The notes under the pieces: generated by a model
Databases searched by the model: none
The model's input: the letters and a program-made list of their open reading frames with translations, nothing else
What the model was told of the DNA's origin: nothing
Shown: piece after piece, positions 27,879-36,504 of the stretch
Numbering within the stretch: position 1 is the stretch's first letter
How the letters are laid out: the number at the start of each line of letters is the position of its first letter
From: Clostridium sartagoforme AAU1
Lineage (GTDB): Bacteria; Bacillota; Clostridia; Clostridiales; Clostridiaceae
Assembly (NCBI RefSeq): GCF_000401215.1
Contig: NZ_ASRV01000213.1
Span: 1-48,175 of the forward strand
Reading direction: 5' to 3'
DNA length: 48,175 bases
Made by a program: the position numbers and the translations under genes

Positions 27879-28082
27879 TTTTTTCTCTTTAAATAATCTG
27901 AAAATTCTTCTTCATCCCTTATAATATCATGTTTTTACTCTATTGTCTATTTTTTAACACGATAATTTTTACTTATACACCATAAGAAAATCGAATATCA
28001 AACCAAATTATTATTGTGTATAATAATTTAGTAGTTTAAAGTACTTATTTAATATTTAAATATGTTTAAGGGGGATTTTATT

Positions 28083-28517
28083 ATGAAATCAAAAAGAATT
28101 TTAAGTTTAGTAGCTGTTGCTGCATTAGCTACTACAGTATTTGTTGGATGTGGAAGCAAAGATGCTACTACTGATACAGCTAAGGAAACTGGATTAAAAG
28201 CTGGTACATACAAAGCTGAATCAGAAAAAGATGAAAGAGGTTATGTTGCATCTATAGAAATCGAAGTTAAAGATGGAAAAATAGCTACAGTTAAATATGA
28301 TGAAAAAGGTGATAAAGGCAGTAAGTTAGACGATGCTGACTACAACACTAACATGAAAGCTAAGAGTGGTACTAATCCAATCGAAGTTTATCCTAAATTA
28401 GAAGCTGCTTTAGTTGAAAAGCAAGATGCTTCTAAAATTGATGTAATAACTGGTGCTACTCACTCAGTTGATTCATTCAAAGCTTTAGCTGAAAAAGCTT
28501 TAGAAGGTGCTAAATAA
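28083..28517 (+). CDS. FMN-binding lipoprotein, PplA-like
   Basis: A 144-residue secreted lipoprotein: hydrophobic signal and lipobox FVGC, a short Asp/Thr-rich linker, then one FMN_bind domain (about 45-144). The flavinylation motif reads VITGATHSVDSF, with the Thr of GAT the expected attachment site for FMN added by ApbE. In Listeria PplA carries two such domains; here there is one. Start placed at the ATG at 28083 after AAGGGGG. It is followed by a terminator and then the ApbE-like gene. Likely the final electron carrier at the cell surface. Confidence 0.92.
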   Translation: MKSKRILSLVAVAALATTVFVGCGSKDATTDTAKETGLKAGTYKAESEKDERGYVASIEIEVKDGKIATVKYDEKGDKGSKLDDADYNTNMKAKSGTNPIEVYPKLEAALVEKQDASKIDVITGATHSVDSFKALAEKALEGAK

Positions 28518-28527
28518 CATCACCTAT

Positions 28528-28570
28528 AAAAGGATTTTAGGTTTTTTAGCCTAAAGTCCTTTTTATTTAT
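28528..28570 (+). terminator. Terminator after the FMN-binding lipoprotein
   Basis: AAAAGGATTTTAGG pairs with CCTAAAGTCCTTTT with one G-T wobble, followed by a T-run. It lies before apbE, so the small lipoprotein is probably made in excess over the transferase. Confidence 0.82.
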
Positions 28571-28623
28571 AACTTTTTTACCTATAATAGATATTGACAT
28601 ATTATTTAGGAGGATTATATTAT

Positions 28624-29667
28624 ATGAAAAAACATTTTAAGATTCTTACTTCTTCCCTTTTGTTAATTTTTTTTCTCAGTATTTTGACTGGTTGTTCAAA
28701 AGATAACAAAGTAACTGAACCTATTTCTAGGACTGAATTAATGATGGGAACAGTAGTAAGTGTCTCCCTTTATGATAGCAGTGATGAGAAAATATTAGAT
28801 AAAGTATTTGATAAAGTAAAAGAATTAGAAAATAATTTAAGCATAAACGAAAATGGTACATTAGTAGATAAGATTAATGAATCTGCTGGAGTTCAACCAG
28901 TAAAAGTCGATGATGATACATATAAAGTTATAAAACAAGGAATAGAATATTCCAAGATATCTAATGGGTTCTTTGATATTACCATAGGGCCTTTAGTTAA
29001 GCTTTGGAGTATCGGACTACCAGAAGCTAAAGTTCCTACTCAAGATGAAATTAATTCAAAGTTACCTCTAATAGGATTTAATGATGTTGAGTTTAACGAT
29101 GATGATAAGACAGTATTTTTAAAGAGAAATGGCATGATGCTAGATCTTGGAGGAGTTGCAAAAGGATTTACTGCTGATGTTATATCTGACATCCTTACAA
29201 ATGAAGGAGTTAAAAGTGCTATAATTGATTTAGGTGGAAATATTTTTGCTCATGGTGAAAAAGTTAATGGTGGTAATTGGAATATAGGAATTCAAAATCC
29301 TTTCTCTGATCGTGGGGATATAGTTGGAACTATTACTGTAAAAAACAAATCCATAGTTACATCTGGAATATATGAAAGATATATTGAAAAGGACGGTATT
29401 AAATATCATCATATTCTAAATCCTAAAACAGGTTATCCTTATGATAATGAAGTTGCCGGATTAACTATAATAAGTGATACATCTACCGATGGTGACGGAT
29501 TTTCTACATCAGTCTTCTCAATGGGTGTTGAAAAGGGCATCGAATTTGTTCATAATCTAGATGGTATAGATGCTATCTTTGTAACAAAAGATAATAAAGT
29601 TTATATAACCGATGGAATAAGAGATATTTTTAAATTAACAAATACAGATTTTACTTTAGCCAATTAA
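28624..29667 (+). CDS. apbE: FAD:protein FMN transferase, ApbE/FmnB-like lipoprotein
   Basis: Attaches FMN from FAD to a Thr of the target lipoprotein outside the membrane. It has a signal peptide with lipobox LTGC, then the ApbE core: ELMMGTVVSVSLY, GFFDITIGPLVKLWSIG, MLDLGGVAKGFTAD, AIIDLGGNIFAHGE, HHILNPKTGYP and SDTSTDGDGFSTSVFSMG. The conserved Asp/Gly motifs are present and the length (347 after the chosen start) is normal. Start at the ATG at 28624, after AGGAGG. Its position directly after the FMN_bind lipoprotein supports that as the substrate. Confidence 0.95.
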   Translation: MKKHFKILTSSLLLIFFLSILTGCSKDNKVTEPISRTELMMGTVVSVSLYDSSDEKILDKVFDKVKELENNLSINENGTLVDKINESAGVQPVKVDDDTYKVIKQGIEYSKISNGFFDITIGPLVKLWSIGLPEAKVPTQDEINSKLPLIGFNDVEFNDDDKTVFLKRNGMMLDLGGVAKGFTADVISDILTNEGVKSAIIDLGGNIFAHGEKVNGGNWNIGIQNPFSDRGDIVGTITVKNKSIVTSGIYERYIEKDGIKYHHILNPKTGYPYDNEVAGLTIISDTSTDGDGFSTSVFSMGVEKGIEFVHNLDGIDAIFVTKDNKVYITDGIRDIFKLTNTDFTLAN

Positions 29668-29674
29668 TTTAAAA

Positions 29675-29731
29675 GGAGCTGTCGCACAATTATCAATTCC
29701 TAATTGGAATTCCTATGTGACAGCCCTTTAT
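29675..29731 (+). terminator. Terminator after apbE, overlapping the end of eutH
   Basis: GGAGCTGTCGCACA pairs with TGTGACAGCCC, with an inner stem AATTCC/GGAATT, followed by TTTATT. The last codons of the convergent eutH gene lie inside the hairpin. Confidence 0.75.
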
Positions 29732-30788
29732 TATTTAGTTTAATAGCAATAATTACTCCTATGATTCCTGATATTAATTTTACTAATATATAAATTAGAA
29801 TAACTTCTTTTGCTTCTATAGAAACATATCCTAGTTGTCCACCAAATACATATGCACCACCTACTGAAAAAGCTGAGCATATTAATTTCCCTCTATCATC
29901 TAGTTCATCAAAATTAGTAAATATTATTACTGCTGAAGCTAAACTCCCAATAAGAGATGTAACAGATATTGAATTAATATGTAATACATTTCCTAACATG
30001 CTTATTTCCTTTTTTAATACTCTTCCTATTACCTCTAACATAACATTAGCACCACCCAAGAAAATAGCTATCTTTCCAACTATGGTTAATATCTCTTCCA
30101 AAGGAAGTAGATTTTCTACTATTTCTATTCCTGTTATGGATGTAAAACCTTGCAATCCCAACCCTATAACCCCTATCATAACTATTATTTTAGCTATATA
30201 TTTAAAAAATGATATCATAGCATTAGGTGCTTTATTCAAAACTATTGAAATAATTATAGATATTATTATAATTGGTAAAATACTAATTATAATATTGTAT
30301 AAGTTAATTTGTAATAGTACTCCCCCAATAAACAATCCTATTGGTAATGCTATTATTCCACATAAAATTCCTTTGCAAAATATATCAATATTATTTCTAT
30401 TAATTATACCCAGAGCTAATGGTACTGTAAAACTCATAGTGCATCCTAACATTGATGCTATTAGTATTCCAGAAAAGTACATCATATTATGATTGTTAGC
30501 TATAGCTTCAGTAATTTTATATCCTCCCATATCAACTGCAATAAAAGAAGAAATTATTACTGATGGGTTTATAAAACTATTTTTAAATATTGGTAAAATA
30601 TATTTAATTATAATATCTGAAATAATTGGCGTTATTGAAAATATCCCTATCATCGATAAAGCAAGAGATCCCATACTTTTAATTCCATTCTCTATCCCTT
30701 TATATAAATTAAATCTTCCTCCAATAATATAATCTACTATTCCTAATAAAAAAAAACCACCTACTATATAAAGCATTATCTTTTCCAT
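29700..30788 (-). CDS. eutH: EutH-like ethanolamine permease, orphan
   Basis: A 362-residue protein with about ten hydrophobic segments, matching EutH: GGFFLLGIVDYIIGGRF at the start, VDMGGYKITEAIA, and SAFSVGGAYVFGGQLGYVS near the end. EutH brings ethanolamine through the membrane. No other eut genes (lyase EutBC, microcompartment shell) are in the window, so the substrate link is only by family. The C-terminal codons run into the shared terminator. ATG follows GGAGA. Confidence 0.9.
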   Translation of the reverse strand: MEKIMLYIVGGFFLLGIVDYIIGGRFNLYKGIENGIKSMGSLALSMIGIFSITPIISDIIIKYILPIFKNSFINPSVIISSFIAVDMGGYKITEAIANNHNMMYFSGILIASMLGCTMSFTVPLALGIINRNNIDIFCKGILCGIIALPIGLFIGGVLLQINLYNIIISILPIIIISIIISIVLNKAPNAMISFFKYIAKIIVMIGVIGLGLQGFTSITGIEIVENLLPLEEILTIVGKIAIFLGGANVMLEVIGRVLKKEISMLGNVLHINSISVTSLIGSLASAVIIFTNFDELDDRGKLICSAFSVGGAYVFGGQLGYVSIEAKEVILIYILVKLISGIIGVIIAIKLNNKGLSHRNSN

Positions 30789-30844
30789 ATCATATCTCCA
30801 TTTATATTCGTATAAAGTTAAATTAATTCTATCAAACTTTATTC

Positions 30845-30888
30845 AATCAAAAAAGCCCCTTAATAGTTAATTAAGAAGCTTTTTTGAT
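30845..30888. terminator. Two-way terminator
   Basis: ATCAAAAAAGC pairs with GCTTTTTTGAT, with an inner CTTAAT/ATTAAG stem. It serves the small Cys-rich gene on the minus strand. Confidence 0.85.
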
Positions 30889-30907
30889 AATTAATCATTT
30901 AGTCAAA

Positions 30908-31318
30908 TTAGCAATCGCATCCACATGATGGCTTATCTGGAAATGGTTTTGGAACTGGGTTGCCATTATTTTCAGGCTTTCCTATACATTTTCCATTATA
31001 AGATGAAGTTTCTAGTTCAGAGTATTTTATTACTATATTGTCTTTATAAATCTTTAGCATATACTTTGTATTTGGACATAAAGGTCCTAATAAGAATTGT
31101 CCGTGACAATCTGTAAAAGTATGAGTCAATGGATAAGGATATCTGCATCCATCTACTACTTGTAATAATTTTACTACTGCATCTACTACAGGCATTCTAT
31201 TACAATCCAAAACTGTTCCAAATATAACTGATCTCTTTTCCTCTGGTAATCTAACGACTGCTTCAATTTGTTCGTTACATCCTGTCTTTAGTTCGCATGA
31301 TGTTATTCTTCCGCTCAT
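30908..31318 (-). CDS. Cys-rich protein with carboxypeptidase-regulatory-like fold
   Basis: A 136-residue protein without signal peptide. The middle (about 30-95) reads like a carboxypeptidase regulatory-like beta-sandwich: VIFGTVLDCNRMPVVDAVVK, then FTDCHGQFLLGPL and CPNTKYMLKIY. It has about nine Cys, including a C-terminal CGCDC, and a Pro/Lys/Asn-rich tail. Cys-rich proteins of this build are common in clostridial spore coats, but that role here is inference; I do not recognise a named gene. AGGAGG precedes the ATG. Confidence 0.72.
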   Translation of the reverse strand: MSGRITSCELKTGCNEQIEAVVRLPEEKRSVIFGTVLDCNRMPVVDAVVKLLQVVDGCRYPYPLTHTFTDCHGQFLLGPLCPNTKYMLKIYKDNIVIKYSELETSSYNGKCIGKPENNGNPVPKPFPDKPSCGCDC

Positions 31319-31408
31319 AACTTTGCCTCCTAAGTTTAAAATTAATTTCGTATAGTATAATGTATTCCGTTATTTATAAAATGTTCTTTGTGTTGAGTGG
31401 TTTTGACA

Positions 31409-31464
31409 AAAAAAGACTAGTTATATTAGAGTATATCTTGTTAAAATATACTTATATAACTAGC
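31409..31464 (-). terminator. Terminator after htrA
   Basis: GACTAGTTATAT pairs with ATATAACTAG, with an inner AGTATAT/ATATACT stem, then seven T on the minus strand. A second A/T hairpin (ATCTAAATATTTAGAT) lies just before it at 31472-31499. Confidence 0.85.
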
Positions 31465-31507
31465 CTATAAAATTTCAATCTAAATATTTAGATCGAAATA
31501 GTATATA

Positions 31508-32767
31508 TTATTCCTTTACTTCCAATTGAATATCAAAACTTTTAGTTTGACCATTTCTAATTGCTTCTACTTTAACTACATCACCTTCTTTTTTGGTATC
31601 CCTAATAGCTCTTAATTCATCAAATGTCTTAATTCTTTGTCCGTCAAACTTAACGATTAAATCTCCACTTTTCAGACCTGCTTTTTCTGCTGGGGAAAAT
31701 TCTGTTACCTCAATTATATATAATCCTTCTTCCATATCATATTGTTTGGCAAGTTGCTCATTAATCTCTCTTATTGATACTCCTAAATTTAATATCGGCT
31801 TTGATAATGAATCTATCCTATCTTTTACTTCATTTATAGGAATTGAAAATCCAATTCCTTCTGCTTCACCTGACATTTTTAATGTATTTATTCCTACTAC
31901 TTCGCCTTTTGTATTAATAAGTGGTCCTCCGCTATTTCCTGGATTAATTGCCGCATCTGTTTGTATTAAATTTAGTTTAACACCAGTACTTGTTTCTACC
32001 GTTCTATTAACTGCACTTACTAATCCACCTGTCACAGTTTGATTAAAATCCTTTGAAAGTGGTGTTCCTATTGCTAGAACTTCTTCACCTGGTTTTAAAG
32101 CATCAGAGTTCCCTAATTCAACTATAGCCGGTACTTTAATACTATCGTCAGTTAATTTTAACATAGCTATATCTTGATTTTGATCATAATTTACAACTTT
32201 TGCTTTTACATCTCTACCATCCGATAAAGTAACAATAACTTCTTTTGCTCCTTCTATTACATGATAGTTTGTTAATATATATCCTTCTTCATTTATAATA
32301 AATCCCGAACCCATTCCATCTACTTGTTGTGGAATTATTCCGCTATAATCTGTTACCCCATTTGCTGATACTATTACAACAGCTGGAGCAACTTTTTCAA
32401 AAGCTTCGCTCTTTGTTAATGCCTCTCCTGTTGTATTGAAAGTTTGTGGATTTGGTGTAATATTATTCACCTTTTGGTTTGCATTAATATCCTTCATAGC
32501 ATAATACACACTTCCTCCCCCTATAGCTCCTCCAAGAAGCCCAGTTATAAGTGCTATTACTATAAATTTAAATCCACCACTTTTTTTCTTCCTTATGACC
32601 TTGGTATCTTTATTAGGATTGAAATTATTATTTACTTCTATAAATCTATGTTCGTCCGTATAATCTTCTTTTGTATTTTCTTCAACTGAAGTTCTTAAAA
32701 CTTCAGTTTCTTCATTGCTAACATCCTCATAATTTTCTACATCATATATATTATCATCACTCATCAT
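31508..32767 (-). CDS. htrA: HtrA-like membrane-anchored serine protease
   Basis: Envelope quality-control protease. The acidic cytoplasmic N-terminus (1-65) is followed by a membrane segment (about 67-90), then a trypsin-like domain with catalytic His169 (LTNYHV), Asp199 (NQDIAML) and Ser279 (NPGNSGGPL), and a C-terminal PDZ domain (about 325-415: SPAEKAGLKSGDLIVKFDG). Length and order match Gram-positive HtrA/DegP. AGGAGG lies 5 bases before the first ATG. The gene appears monocistronic. Confidence 0.95.
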   Translation of the reverse strand: MMSDDNIYDVENYEDVSNEETEVLRTSVEENTKEDYTDEHRFIEVNNNFNPNKDTKVIRKKKSGGFKFIVIALITGLLGGAIGGGSVYYAMKDINANQKVNNITPNPQTFNTTGEALTKSEAFEKVAPAVVIVSANGVTDYSGIIPQQVDGMGSGFIINEEGYILTNYHVIEGAKEVIVTLSDGRDVKAKVVNYDQNQDIAMLKLTDDSIKVPAIVELGNSDALKPGEEVLAIGTPLSKDFNQTVTGGLVSAVNRTVETSTGVKLNLIQTDAAINPGNSGGPLINTKGEVVGINTLKMSGEAEGIGFSIPINEVKDRIDSLSKPILNLGVSIREINEQLAKQYDMEEGLYIIEVTEFSPAEKAGLKSGDLIVKFDGQRIKTFDELRAIRDTKKEGDVVKVEAIRNGQTKSFDIQLEVKE

Positions 32768-32849
32768 AAAATCCTCCTAAGCATTTATAATTCCTTCTTA
32801 CAGTTATTAATATACCCCTTTTATGTGACAATTATATGACATATAGACA

Positions 32850-33878
32850 TTAATTCTTAGTTGCTTTTTTCTGTACTCTTTCAATCTCATTAGCCTGTTT
32901 TATAACTTGTCTTATACCGCTTATTACTGAATCAGGTTCATACATCGCAATTATTTTACTATCAGAATTTATAGTATGAACTTTTGTCAGTTCCTCATCT
33001 CCAAGTGATGCTAATTGTTCCTGTCCGTCCTTTGCTATTAAATAATATGGTTTTCCACTAAATATACCATCCTCTTGAGTATTACTTTCCCCACTTGTTA
33101 TATTTTGTAACTCATTATATACAGCGCTTGTATAATTACTTTTTGTTCTATGTACATTAAATTCATTTAAACTAATATCATCTAACTTATTTTTAAAATC
33201 CTCTGTGTCACAAGCTAAATTTAATTTATCCATTAATGTAGTTATACCTATGCTTGATCCAATTTTTTCTATATTTCTTCTAACTTTTTCTATCATAAGA
33301 TTATTTTTAAATTCTTTTGTATTAATATTATCTTCTACAAATGGATTTACTAAAACAACACCTGCTACTAAATCTGGATATTCTTTTGCAAATTCCGCAA
33401 GTACTAAACTTCCATATTCTTCTCCAACTAATATATATGGAGCTGACACCGCAGATTTTCTTAGCAATAACCTTAAGTCTTCTGCCTGCTCTTTAGGAGT
33501 TCTTAATGATCCACTATCGCTATACCCATACCCTCTTCTGTTATATACAAAAGTTGTTATATCATCATACTCTAAAGTTAACTTATCTGATATAATGTTC
33601 CATTGGCTTAAATTAGTTCCAATATTTCCGTCAAATATTATAGTATATTTACCTTCCCCATTGGTCTTATAATCTAATCTCTTATCATCTACTCTAACAT
33701 AGTCTACTCTTTGTTTTAATGTTTCCTTTGCTATAAAATTACTTATTCTTTGATATATAAAACCTATAGCTACTAATATTATTAACGATAAAAATATATT
33801 TCTAATAATATCCTTAGGTTTTAATTTATTTTTCATATTTACTTTATAAAATCCATTTGAATGTGGTAAAAGCTTCAC
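32850..33878 (-). CDS. Alpha/beta-hydrolase-fold protein lacking the nucleophile Ser
   Basis: A 342-residue protein with an N-terminal membrane anchor (about residues 26-46) and an extracytoplasmic alpha/beta-hydrolase fold: FDGNIGTNLSQW at the oxyanion position, FVYNRRGYGYSDSG, PYILVGEEYGSLVLAEFAKEY. Active relatives read GHSYGG at the nucleophile elbow; here it is GEEYGS, so Glu154 replaces the Ser. The C-terminal region that normally holds the catalytic His (SGH-x-x-x-x-x-P) reads SDSKIIAMYEP, with no His. It may be a non-catalytic binding protein. GTG start at 33878 chosen because GGAAGG lies 6 bases upstream; the ATG 42 bases later has no ribosome site. Confidence 0.85.
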   Translation of the reverse strand: MKLLPHSNGFYKVNMKNKLKPKDIIRNIFLSLIILVAIGFIYQRISNFIAKETLKQRVDYVRVDDKRLDYKTNGEGKYTIIFDGNIGTNLSQWNIISDKLTLEYDDITTFVYNRRGYGYSDSGSLRTPKEQAEDLRLLLRKSAVSAPYILVGEEYGSLVLAEFAKEYPDLVAGVVLVNPFVEDNINTKEFKNNLMIEKVRRNIEKIGSSIGITTLMDKLNLACDTEDFKNKLDDISLNEFNVHRTKSNYTSAVYNELQNITSGESNTQEDGIFSGKPYYLIAKDGQEQLASLGDEELTKVHTINSDSKIIAMYEPDSVISGIRQVIKQANEIERVQKKATKN

Positions 33879-33932
33879 TTTAAACCTTCCCCCTACTTGT
33901 TATAACTTTATTAATTTAAATTACTTATTATT

Positions 33933-34943
33933 TTATAGCTTTAGATTTGGTTTTGCATTTATATTTAATGGTGATTCTAGTCCTTTTATATAATTGAAAT
34001 ATGCTGCACTACCTATCATAGCTGCATTATCTGTACACAATATTGGTGAAGGGAATAATACATCTATACCTTTTTTTGCAGCAGCTTCAATAAGAGATTT
34101 CCTAAGTGCTGAGTTTGATGCTACTCCTCCAGCTATTGCAATTTTGTTAATATTCTTTTGCTTACAAGTCTTTAAAACATTTTGCTTTAATACATCAATA
34201 ACAGCTTTTTGAAATGATGCTGCTACATCCGCTTTATTTATATCTATGTTTTGCATTTTACATTTATTTATATAATTTAATACGGCTGACTTCACTCCAC
34301 TAAAAGAAAAGTCTAAAGTATCATCATGAAAATTAGCTTTTGGAAATTCTATTGCATTTTCATTTCCCTCTTTAGCTAATTTATCTATCTTAGGGCCTCC
34401 TGGATATCCTAGTCCTAAAGCCCTAGCAACTTTATCATAAGCTTCCCCCGCTGCATCATCCCTTGTCTGCCCTATAACTTCATACTCACCATAATCTTTA
34501 ACATGAACTATAAAAGTATGCCCACCTGAAACTACTAAAGATACAAATGGTGGTTTTAAATCTTTATGTTCTATATAATTTGCACAAATATGCCCCTCTA
34601 TATGATTTACTCCTACTAATGGTTTCTTTGATGAATAAGAAAGTCCTTTAGCATATTGTAATCCAACTAGTAATGCTCCTACTAAACCTGGGCCATATGT
34701 TACTCCAATTGCATCTATTTCTTCTAGCTTTACTCCTGCATCTTCGAGAGCTTCCATTACGACTCCATTTACTACTTCTATATGCATTCTTGAAGCAACC
34801 TCAGGAACTACCCCTCCATATTTTTTGTGTGTCTCTATTTGTGATGCTATTATGTTAGATAATACCTCTCTACCATCTTTAACTACAGCTGCAGATGTTT
34901 CATCACAACTTGATTCTATTGATAATATTAATTTACTTTCCAT
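33933..34943 (-). CDS. tsaD: tRNA N6-threonylcarbamoyladenosine transferase
   Basis: Catalytic subunit for the t6A modification at position 37 of ANN-decoding tRNAs, acting with TsaB, TsaC and TsaE. It opens [16 protein letters not shown] and has the metal-binding His pair in MHIEVV and GVNHIEGH, the GGHT motif in [10 protein letters not shown], and [12 protein letters not shown] near the C-terminus. The 336-residue length is normal. It lies 54 bases before the hydrolase-fold gene on the same strand. AAGAGGT precedes the ATG. The partner genes are not in the window. Confidence 0.97.
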   Translation of the reverse strand: MESKLILSIESSCDETSAAVVKDGREVLSNIIASQIETHKKYGGVVPEVASRMHIEVVNGVVMEALEDAGVKLEEIDAIGVTYGPGLVGALLVGLQYAKGLSYSSKKPLVGVNHIEGHICANYIEHKDLKPPFVSLVVSGGHTFIVHVKDYGEYEVIGQTRDDAAGEAYDKVARALGLGYPGGPKIDKLAKEGNENAIEFPKANFHDDTLDFSFSGVKSAVLNYINKCKMQNIDINKADVAASFQKAVIDVLKQNVLKTCKQKNINKIAIAGGVASNSALRKSLIEAAAKKGIDVLFPSPILCTDNAAMIGSAAYFNYIKGLESPLNINAKPNLKL

Positions 34944-35012
34944 TACAACTACCTCTTAATCTAATTATATTTATAATAAACTGTTTTGAATTTATTTTCA
35001 TTTTTTGTTTTC

Positions 35013-35106
35013 TTGTTAAAAGTATTTCATTGTTGTATATTAAAATAAGGTTTATATCTTATTCTTAACATTGTTTATTATATAATGAATAAAAAATTAT
35101 TCATTA
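35013..35106 (+). promoter_or_regulatory. Promoter and leader hairpin before the RusA-like gene
   Basis: TTGTTA (35013-35018), a 17-base spacer and TATATT (35036-35041) form a plausible promoter. About 45 bases downstream a 9-pair hairpin (AATGAATAA/TTATTCATT, 35085-35106) is followed by ATTTTTG, which could act as a leaky terminator or leader structure ahead of the gene at 35169. Confidence 0.4.
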
Positions 35107-35168
35107 TTTTTGCTAGAATTAATGGATTTTTAAGGATATATTAATATTATTTTAAAGGAGTTTTCATA

Positions 35169-35801
35169 ATGAGTACTTATGCAAAGGTAATTGTTCCAGG
35201 ATCACCCATTTCCAAATCTAATTTCAAACTACATAATAAAGATGGCCGAGCAATTCTTCCTTATAATACAGGAAAATCACATGATAGATATGCTCTTTAT
35301 GAAGAAGAAATTGCATACTATGCTAGGTTGCAAAATCCGGATACTATATTAGATGAATCTCTCATAGCTATTCTTAAAGTTTATTATAAAAGTGAAAAAA
35401 GGCATCCTGATACAGCAAATATAACTAAAAGTATTTTTGATGGAATTGAGAAAAGCGGTCTTATTGTTAATGATGCTCAAATAACAAAAATAATAACAGA
35501 AGAGTTTTATGATAAAGAAAATCCTCGTTTTGAATTAGAATTTTTTGCTGAAAGTGAATATGAAGTTTCTTATTCAGTTTTACCCAAAAAAGAGCATGGT
35601 AGTAAAAAACTTTATTCACCTATAAGAAAATCTAATAAACAAAAAACTATTAAAGATAAAATAGTTAGCAATGAAAATATTAATTCTAGTAATATGCTAA
35701 TATGTGAATTTTGTAATAAAAAAATTGAAGATTCTAATTTAATTAAAGCAAATGGTGGTAAAACATTTATATGCAGATCTTGTTTTAATAAGTTATTTTA
35801 A
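35169..35801 (+). CDS. RusA-like nuclease with C-terminal zinc ribbon
   Basis: A 210-residue protein. Residues 1-130 match the RusA family of Holliday-junction endonucleases: PGSPISKSN near the start and the acidic cluster KRHPDTANITKSIFDGIEKS with LIVNDAQI, where the three Asp correspond to RusA metal ligands. A basic linker (about 140-175) follows, then a four-Cys zinc ribbon (CEFC ... CRSC, about 178-205). RusA is usually a phage gene, but no other phage genes are near. It is in an operon with the SGNH hydrolase, 15 bases downstream. ATG after AAAGGAG. Confidence 0.82.
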   Translation: MSTYAKVIVPGSPISKSNFKLHNKDGRAILPYNTGKSHDRYALYEEEIAYYARLQNPDTILDESLIAILKVYYKSEKRHPDTANITKSIFDGIEKSGLIVNDAQITKIITEEFYDKENPRFELEFFAESEYEVSYSVLPKKEHGSKKLYSPIRKSNKQKTIKDKIVSNENINSSNMLICEFCNKKIEDSNLIKANGGKTFICRSCFNKLF

Positions 35802-35816
35802 GAGAGGTGCTTTAAA

Positions 35817-36404
35817 TTGAATAAAGATTACTTTGTTTTTATAGGAGATAGTTTAACTTACGGATATGGAGTTAATAAAACTGATAATTGGGTTGAAAAT
35901 TTAAAATCATTACAGTCATTAAATATAATAAATAAAGGAATTAATGGCGACACAACTACAAATATGTTAAATAGATTTACAGAAGATGTTATATCCTATT
36001 ATCCAAAGAAAATTTTTATAATGGGAGGAACAAACGACTTTCTTTCAAATAGACCCTTGAATTCTGTTTTAGAAAATATAGAGTTAATGTTAAAAGAAGC
36101 TTTAACTATTACTAGGGATGTATTTATAGGCATCCCCCCAATAATATTAAAAGAAGATGCTAAAAGGCTTTTTATGCCATCTCCTACATACGATTATTGT
36201 GAGAATCAACTGCCTTTATTAAGAAAATCTTTAATTAATCTCTGCACTAGATATAATGTTAATTTTATAGATTTTTATAAAATTACTTTAGAAAACTACA
36301 AGTCAAATATTTTTATTGATGGTATTCACTTAAACCTTAAAGGCCAAACTTTTTTATTAAATGAATTTATGGTTATATTAGAGAAACTTTCTTATAATAA
36401 TTAA
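35817..36404 (+). CDS. SGNH/GDSL-type esterase
   Basis: A 195-residue intracellular hydrolase. Block I is FIGDSLTYGYG with the nucleophile Ser, block II is the Gly in INKGINGDTT, block III is GGTNDFL, and block V is DGIHLN with the Asp-x-x-His pair. Substrate unknown; relatives include lysophospholipase and acyl-esterase L1-type enzymes. The start codon is TTG at 35817, chosen because AGAGAGGTG lies 6 bases before it and no ATG is nearby. It follows the RusA-like gene directly. Confidence 0.9.
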   Translation: MNKDYFVFIGDSLTYGYGVNKTDNWVENLKSLQSLNIINKGINGDTTTNMLNRFTEDVISYYPKKIFIMGGTNDFLSNRPLNSVLENIELMLKEALTITRDVFIGIPPIILKEDAKRLFMPSPTYDYCENQLPLLRKSLINLCTRYNVNFIDFYKITLENYKSNIFIDGIHLNLKGQTFLLNEFMVILEKLSYNN

Positions 36405-36405
36405 A

Positions 36406-36471
36406 AGTGTAAAGTTTATAGTTAATTTATTTTCAGTGATTTTAAATAAATTATACCTATAATTTTACACT
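36406..36471. terminator. Two-way terminator between convergent genes
   Basis: AGTGTAAA at 36406-36413 pairs with TTTACACT at 36464-36471, with further partial pairing inside (TTTATAG/CTATAA), and T-rich flanks on both strands. Confidence 0.65.
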
Positions 36472-36504
36472 CTTAATTTTCAGATAGTAGTACTTGACTA
36501 ATTT

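Noticed and set aside
28593..28623. Promoter at the TTGACA before apbE
   Set aside because: Any matching -10 would fall on the ribosome site and start codon, so a transcript would lack its translation start.
29998..30492. A plus-strand open frame opposite eutH
   Set aside because: Antisense shadow of a membrane protein gene; no ribosome site or family match.
31403..31427. Plus-strand promoter at TTGACA near the htrA terminator
   Set aside because: The nearest TATATT is only 13 bases away, too close for a sigma-A promoter.
35169..36404. Prophage remnant around the RusA-like gene
   Set aside because: No integrase, terminase, portal or attachment repeats; both neighbours are ordinary chromosomal genes.
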